64,000 nt of DNA. Source: Acanthopleura granulata. Taxonomy: Eukaryota; Mollusca; Polyplacophora; Chitonida; Chitonidae. Positions 59,201 through 64,000 of this stretch are shown piece by piece. The DNA lies in NCBI GenBank assembly GCA_016165875.1, contig JABBOT010000005.1, forward strand, positions 23,442,627 to 23,506,626. Direction: 5' to 3'. Made by a program: the position numbers and the translations under genes. The first letter of the stretch is position 1; each line of letters begins with the position of its first letter. Under the pieces are notes generated by a model, which was not told the origin of the DNA, made no database searches, and was given only the letters and a program-made list of their open reading frames with translations.

Positions 59201-62097
59201 AGATGACATTACAAGAGAGGTGTGAATGGTACAGTTAAACACCAAACACTTGAACTGGTGCAAGACGAGTTTGAAGGATCATGCATGCCCAAGAAACTTT
59301 GATGAACAGGATTATAATTGAAGTAATGCCCTGCCGAGTGAGTGAGTGAGTGCTTGGGGTTTAACGTCATACTTAATCGTATTTCAGTCATATGACGACG
59401 AGGAGTCCTTCTGGTGTGTACTTACAATGTGTCTTCTTGTGGCAGGGCAAGTCCTTGCCGCCAAAGTGCTGCCGCCACTGGAACATCATGCCGAAGACAC
59501 CAGACATGACACCCCACCCAGTCACATTATACTGACACCGGGCCGACCAGTCCTGTTTCCTTGCTCTAACCTCTCAATGCTGAGCGCCAAGCGAGGCAGC
59601 AGCAAGTACCATTTTTAAAGTCTTTGATATAACTCGACCCAGACTTGAGCCTGGATCTCCTGGCTTCGAGGCGAACGCTGTAACCACTAGACCACCGCAG
59701 TAATTTGCAGTAATGGATATCAGGAAAACATTCTATTGCTTTCAAATGTATATGCATCACTTGCAGACGTATTCAATACTGTACGGGTGCTATCAAGTAG
59801 GAGTATGTATTACATGTAATTGCAAGTCTTCGGGATTATTATACATGTACCTGAAACATTAGATAATATATTTATGCACATGTATTAATTGATAGTAACA
59901 GAATATCTCAAACATCAACACACAACTGCAGATTAAATAATTTTCATTGAATACTCTTTCACCCACACATAGTTAAAATCTGTTGCATAGATACATAAAT
60001 TTTGCACTTACATGAATGATCAATTAAAAGATTTTGCTACTACTCTCTTTTGACAATCATGTAAACGTGCTTCTGGTACCTTTCAGACTACGTACTTTTA
60101 AGTGGTGCATTGAAAAATTTGAACAACTCTGTTTTCCACGTACTGTTCTGCATTGGTCCCTTAGCCAAATTGTTAGACAGCCCAAGTGAAGCATGATAAA
60201 AAGACATTAAGCCATCTGTGAGACATAACAGGCATGTTGTTATTAGCAAATCTCTGGTTGCTTCCCATGTAGGTGACATATGCTTGACTGAACTCCAGCA
60301 CCAGATATAATACTTGAGACAATACATTTGCCTTGCAAAGCTGGAAATAGTTTTATTATTTCTATGTTAGTATGTGCAACATATATTAACTAAACTTTTG
60401 CATATTTGAACACTATCCTTTACAAGAATAAAATTATATATCCATATTAATGAATATGAGACAGTATATTTCTTAAAATTAATAGAATAAATAGCAAACT
60501 ATTACTGTTTTTATGTGGCTATATCCTGTGAATTATATTTATGTATACATATTTATTTTACTGTTCATTAAGACAAAATTCAAGAATGTTTTCACTTACA
60601 CCATGGTGATCAGTTTAATATGCCTAGAAAACCACAAGGTCCGGTGTCAACTACTGATCTTTAGTGTATCTGAACAGCATCTTTCAAATGAAATAAATTA
60701 TGTATTCATATAAATGAGAACCAGCATTTTACTTAATGTTAAGAGTGACAAGAAAGTTATATGCTCTTAAATTTATAAATATAAGTAGTAAACTATTACT
60801 ATATAATCAAGGCTATCTACTGTTTATAATTTTATTTGCCTGTTCATTAAGGCCAAACTCAAAAAATCTTTCACTTACTTGATGGCAATCAGTTTCATGG
60901 GTGGTCCTTTGGCAAGTTATTGACAAACTTTAGCACTTGTGACATATATGCATAATATATGTGCACACCTTGTTCTCTCAATACAAGTACCGCTCAGGTT
61001 TTATATGAGTGTAAATATATCAGCCTTTGCAATTGTTTGCAATTGTATACCAGGATGATATGAAGAAACTTTGTACCAGCTTAAGGAACAGGATGCTTTG
61101 CACAGAACAAGGTATATAGTTTCAGTCTGCACATCACCTCGCTGTGTTGATATAGTGATAAACAATAATGCAAACATGACCTAATTCCGACGTGGTTTTT
61201 GGATTCAGGAGCATGGTACTTTTCCCATTGTTGATAAATTGACCTCAAAGTAACGATAAATCACAGGTGACCTTTAACCTTCTCTAGAGGCTGCGTTTTG
61301 TCACCACACCCTTAAAGCAAAAACTGTCAGAATTTTGAGGCTCGATTGGTTCCTCACTGCAAAGTAGACTCAGTTTTGTTGCTATTTATAGTACGCCCGG
61401 ATTGATATATGACATTTAGTGGTGCCTTGCTGTACTACTTGTTACTCCGCTAGCAAAAAAAACTTTCCGTATTATAATGAGCATATTCTTCTGATTGTGC
61501 CACTTTTGTGTGGAGAACTTTTTGCTACATCGCCTTTGGTCAAACCAGTCTGGATTCATTTCCGTACCATGTAGACCTGCTCTCATTGGGATGAAAGGTC
61601 TTTTCTAAGTGTCTTTCAGCGAACAGCGTACGGCCTAAGTGGATTTGGATCAATACGTATTGTGGTTTTGCCGAATACCCAGACCCGATCTCAGATCGAC
61701 AGGCTGGTGATAAGACTGTCTCTTACTAGATTGGCCCTTATGTTTAGCGACTTAAATCTTTTATCAAGGAATTGGAACGAAGATGTCATATTCTAGAATT
61801 CTAGAACTTTGAATGGTGGTTTCCTCTGCCATTGCAAAGGCTTCTGTGGCTGTGAAATAACTAAAATGTATGTATTCTTTAGGAAAGCATAAAACATCCT
61901 TAAAATCCTTTTTATGTTATGTTCTTACTTGTGTTTCTGTAATTGAGTCAGACATTTTCTAATCCATTCCACCCTTGTTTGTGTTTGCTTTGCAGAAGAT
62001 TGATGCTAGTGCTATTGAAGATTTCTATGGGTTACCGTCTGAACTGCACAAGAACTCAGAGTCGGGGTACATACTCTTCTACCAGTCTCGAGAGTGA
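50286..62097 (+). CDS. USP12/USP46: Ubiquitin-specific protease 12/46 orthologue, nine coding exons, 355 aa
   Basis: Cysteine protease that removes ubiquitin; vertebrate USP12/USP46 are activated by WDR48 (UAF1) and WDR20. Exons: 50286-50306, 52118-52198, 52397-52616, 53063-53143, 53815-53939, 54956-55116, 56612-56744, 57855-57998, 61996-62097; total 1068 nt including TGA. The start ATG at 50286 follows an in-frame TGA, and the protein starts [17 protein letters not shown]. Cys box [10 protein letters not shown] (Cys39); QQDAHEF; zinc-ribbon pairs CLNC and CEVC; His box [18 protein letters not shown] with the catalytic Asp region; end YILFYQSRE. Human USP12 is 370 aa and USP46 366 aa, the difference lying mainly in the linker before [10 protein letters not shown]. 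Residues [14 protein letters not shown] and [12 protein letters not shown] favour USP12; CLNCETVSS favours USP46. Confidence 0.97.
53928..54240 (+). repeat. Minisatellite seeded at the USP12/46 exon 5 / intron 5 junction
   Basis: Starting from the exon end (TGTGAAACT|GTGAGTCA), related units of roughly 26-30 bp (GTGAAACTGTGAGTCATGG, ACACAACATG) follow through the first 300 bp of the intron. Extra GTGAGT or near-donor sites lie at about 53969, 54073, 54183 and 54212. Extension of the exon meets CTG TGA within 40 nt. Confidence 0.85.
54670..54895. mobile_element. CCTAAAATTTC-end element, copy in USP12/46 intron 5
   Basis: TGATTCTGAAAGTTTTATTA, TATGACATTTATTTGCCTCT and TTGGACGAAATTTTAGGTAA; it ends about 60 bp before the exon 6 acceptor. 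Confidence 0.75.
55117..55521 (+). repeat. Four extra tandem copies of the USP12/46 exon 6 3' end and its 5' splice site
   Basis: The exon ends at 55116 (CAGAAAAG|GTGAGT). The segment from CTGACGGGCTTCAGTAAC to the GTGAGTCACAGC donor recurs with copy ends at 55217, 55318, 55419 and 55520, a spacing of exactly 101 bp. Later copies are more diverged (donor changed to GTAAGT). Copies hold coding-like sequence (CAGAGTACAAGTACTACTG) but only the first follows a real acceptor. Reading past the first donor gives AAA AGG TGA, a stop. Confidence 0.96.
56826..57048. mobile_element. CCTAAAATTTC-end element, inverted copy in USP12/46 intron 7
   Basis: TCCTAAATGACCTAAAAATT ... ATGGATGAAATTTTAGTTCA, with the reverse orientation of the interior (GTAAATGTCATAAAATGTTA). 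A partial relative lies at 52.88-53.0 kb. Confidence 0.7.
57719..57861 (+). repeat. Duplicated 3' splice site of USP12/46 exon 8 around an inverted-repeat element fragment
   Basis: The 26-bp segment CATAACCTTCTGTTTGCAG plus TCTGATG occurs at 57719-57744 and again at 57836-57861. The 91 bp between hold about 70 bp matching the right half of the inverted-repeat element at 45.49-45.65 kb (AATGTCAGGCACCTATTTGC). Only the second acceptor gives the protein ([10 protein letters not shown]); the first gives S D V I stop. Confidence 0.93.
59330..59705 (-). mobile_element. Second tRNA-derived SINE family, one copy
   Basis: On the minus strand: TACTGCGGTGGTCTAGTGG and TTACAGCGTTCGCCTC (A-box-like), then CAGGCTCAAGTCTGGG (B-box-like), a body of about 300 bp and a GTGAGTGAGTGAGTGC-like end on the plus strand at 59338. 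It lies in the last USP12/46 intron. Two Pol III box-like motifs in the right order and spacing support a tRNA origin. Confidence 0.7.
60555..60925 (-). mobile_element. Two adjacent diverged SINE tail fragments
   Basis: 60555-60680 (AATTCAAGAATGTTTTCACT, ATGGTGATCAGTTTAATATG) and 60833-60925 (CAAAAAATCTTTCACTTACT, GGCAATCAGTTTCATGGGTG). Confidence 0.45.
60930..61640 (+). repeat. Long dispersed repeat, copy 2, in the last USP12/46 intron
   Basis: Colinear with 3.60-4.80 kb: CACTTGTGACATATATGC, GATAAACAATAATGCAAAC, GTGCCACTTTTGTGTGGAG, GGATTCATTTCCGTACCATG. Both copies have SINE tail fragments just to their left, so the SINE may be part of the unit. Confidence 0.8.
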
Positions 62098-64000
62098 CTC
62101 TAAACTCTACCCACTGTTTTCTTGTTGATCTGAACTTGGGAGCGTCCCAAAGGCTGTGACAGCTGAGTGATATCTGTTACTCTATTCCTGGTATGTGGGA
62201 TACAATGAAAGCATGGGATCCTTTGGGATCCTGTTACTTACTACATGTGTGAGTGGGATGAGCTAAACACATATGGGATCACTGGAATCATGTTTGATAG
62301 GGATCAAATGCATAAGATGAATGGATCCTAATATGTGGTAGATGTGTGAGAGGGATGAGCTAAACACATAGGATATTTGAGATCCTGTGATGTGTCACAT
62401 ATATATATGGGATCAGCTAAACACATGGGATTGCTGGAGTCCTGTTACATGGTACATGTGAGGTAGGGATCAGCTGAACACGTTAGGATTATTGGATTCC
62501 TAACATGTGGTGCATGTATGTTTGGGATGAACTAAATGCATGTGAACAGCGAGTCCTAAGATGTATATTTTGGATCAGCTAAACACCTCCAATATCACTT
62601 TGATCCAGATGTTTAATTGGTTACAGGCTCAGTTACGTATCTCCTTGGATCCAAAGGAGTGGGATCATTATAATTGGTGTCATTACAACTGCAGGATCAC
62701 TCATCATTAACTTAAAACTATGTCTAAACTTACTTTATCTAGATCACAGTTGTAGTTTCAGGAATCTGTTGAAAAATTTTGTGGCCAGTTCCTGAGATCA
62801 ACTGAACACATTATTGTGATCTTTTTGAGTGGCATACTTGTGACAGGCTAAACACATGACTAAACATGTCATCAGACAAACTCATTCTTTAGGTTAGGGA
62901 TTGATCCGGACTAAGGAGTGGTTAAAAAGGTGTTTGTAGTAAATGTAGCAGTACTCGTCCATGAAGTCATTAATCAGACTATCCTTTCATTTAACCTGTA
63001 AAAGTGATGCAGAGCAGGCGATAAACAATATGGAATGTTACATTAGTGTGCTCCATCAAAGAAAATTGTTGAGAATTCATTTGTAAAGGTTTACTTGATT
63101 TACAGTGGAAGGAAATAATTTCTAAAATGGCCTTTACTACTTAGACCCATTTACATCAGAAAATGTTGGACTCTTTGGAAGAATCATTTCTCGTTACTTT
63201 CTATGCTGAAATTTCTAAATAATGTCTTGATTGATTATGAGGAGTTAACCCATTGAAAAGAAACAATTCTGGATGTAATTCCTCTTGTGGAAATTTATAC
63301 AGTCCACAGTTTTACCTTTTTCAGTCAGGTTATTCAGTACCCTCAAATCCACATAAATATTCACCATGTTTAAAATACAAAAGAAAACTTAAAACAGTTG
63401 TATGTTGGTTCTCCTGTGTACAGACTGTGTCAAGCTCTCCCAGTGTCCATATATATAGAGTTATACATGGTGGACTTTGATGTACTGGTATCTCAGGGAT
63501 TTGCGTCAAGACTCTCAGTGGTTGTGTATGCTGGGAGCCCAATGTGCCCACACCCATGGGGCTTCCAGCCTTATCCCAGTAGCCAGATATGCCCTAGTCA
63601 GGTGTTGCACCTTATCCTCAAACTGTGCACCCAGTTCCTTGATGCTAACTTAGGGGCGGGTTCAAGTCCCACCCTATCACATTTTGGAAAAAACCACCAG
63701 TGCAGGGTAAACATGTAACACTTATTTCGAGGAATCGGTCTGTGGTAGCCTGATTTCTCATACCATTTCACGTGTAAAAAGGTAATTTCTGACATTTTTT
63801 TTTTTTTTGTCTCTGCCACATAACTGCCAAATAGTGTATGACGTGGGTTTAATGTGTAGGGAATGTTCCGAAGTCCTCCCCTCCCAAGCACCTCATTACC
63901 TGATCACCTCCTACATCCTACACATGCGAGCCTGGTGTAGTAAAAGTACAGGTATATGTAGAAGACAGCTTCAGGGGGCCAATCTTTCTCGCCTAATTCT
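62098..64000. other. USP12/46 3' flank
   Basis: After the stop codon comes the minisatellite (62.17-62.62 kb), then AT-rich sequence without a recognisable gene. At 63656-63676 GGCGGGTTCAAGTCCCACC resembles a Pol III B box and may mark another SINE fragment. No confident polyadenylation site was fixed. Confidence 0.5.
62170..62620. repeat. Diverged ~55-60 bp minisatellite in the USP12/46 3' flank
   Basis: Recurring GGGATGAGCTAAACACAT, GGGATCAGCTAAACACAT and GATCCTGTTACATGGTACAT begin about 75 bp after the stop codon and so are probably within the 3' UTR. Confidence 0.8.

Overview
The window is animal nuclear DNA, most likely from a marine lophotrochozoan and probably a mollusc. Short coding exons are separated by long AT-rich introns with GT..AG borders. 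Many diverged copies of a tRNA-derived SINE with an (AAAT)n tail, several short inverted-repeat elements and numerous minisatellites lie between them. The species call is an inference from repeat style and protein similarity; nothing in the window proves it. No bacterial-type operon, CRISPR array or rRNA is visible.

Three genes are supported. (1) An ARAP-family gene (Arf-GAP/Rho-GAP/ankyrin/PH protein) on the minus strand runs from about 37.8 kb off the left edge. Joining 25 coding exons in phase gives 1251 codons: SAM domain, long Pro/Ser-rich linker, PH1, PH2, Arf-GAP zinc finger, ankyrin-like segment, PH3 and the start of PH4. The RhoGAP, RA and last PH domains would lie left of position 1. 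(2) RPL21 on the minus strand (44.9-46.6 kb, with a likely non-coding first exon near 47.5 kb) encodes ribosomal protein eL21, but its usual last exon was not found. (3) A USP12/USP46 ubiquitin hydrolase on the plus strand (50.29-62.10 kb) has nine coding exons joining to 355 residues with all catalytic boxes.

Layout: 0-37.8 kb ARAP, including a 12.2 kb intron (23.7-35.9 kb) full of minisatellites; 37.8-44.9 kb intergenic, repeat-rich, with two weak unassigned exon candidates; 44.9-47.5 kb RPL21; 47.5-50.3 kb the divergent RPL21/USP12 intergenic region, with a duplicated candidate RPL21 first-exon block and a G-quadruplex motif; 50.3-62.1 kb USP12/46; 62.1-64 kb its 3' flank with another minisatellite.

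The most unusual signal is a recurring pattern: tandem duplications start at, or are copied from, exon-intron junctions. USP12/46 exon 6 has its 3' end and 5' splice site repeated five times at an exact 101-bp spacing. Exon 5's 5' splice site begins a second array. Exon 8's 3' splice site is duplicated around a fragment of an inverted-repeat element. The 92-bp higher-order satellite in ARAP resembles the 3' end of the adjacent Arf-GAP exon. Where I read the alternative sites, they give immediate stops, so correct splice-site choice must be enforced. The head-to-head RPL21-USP12 pair also matches the arrangement I recall from human chromosome 13q12, which suggests old conserved microsynteny.
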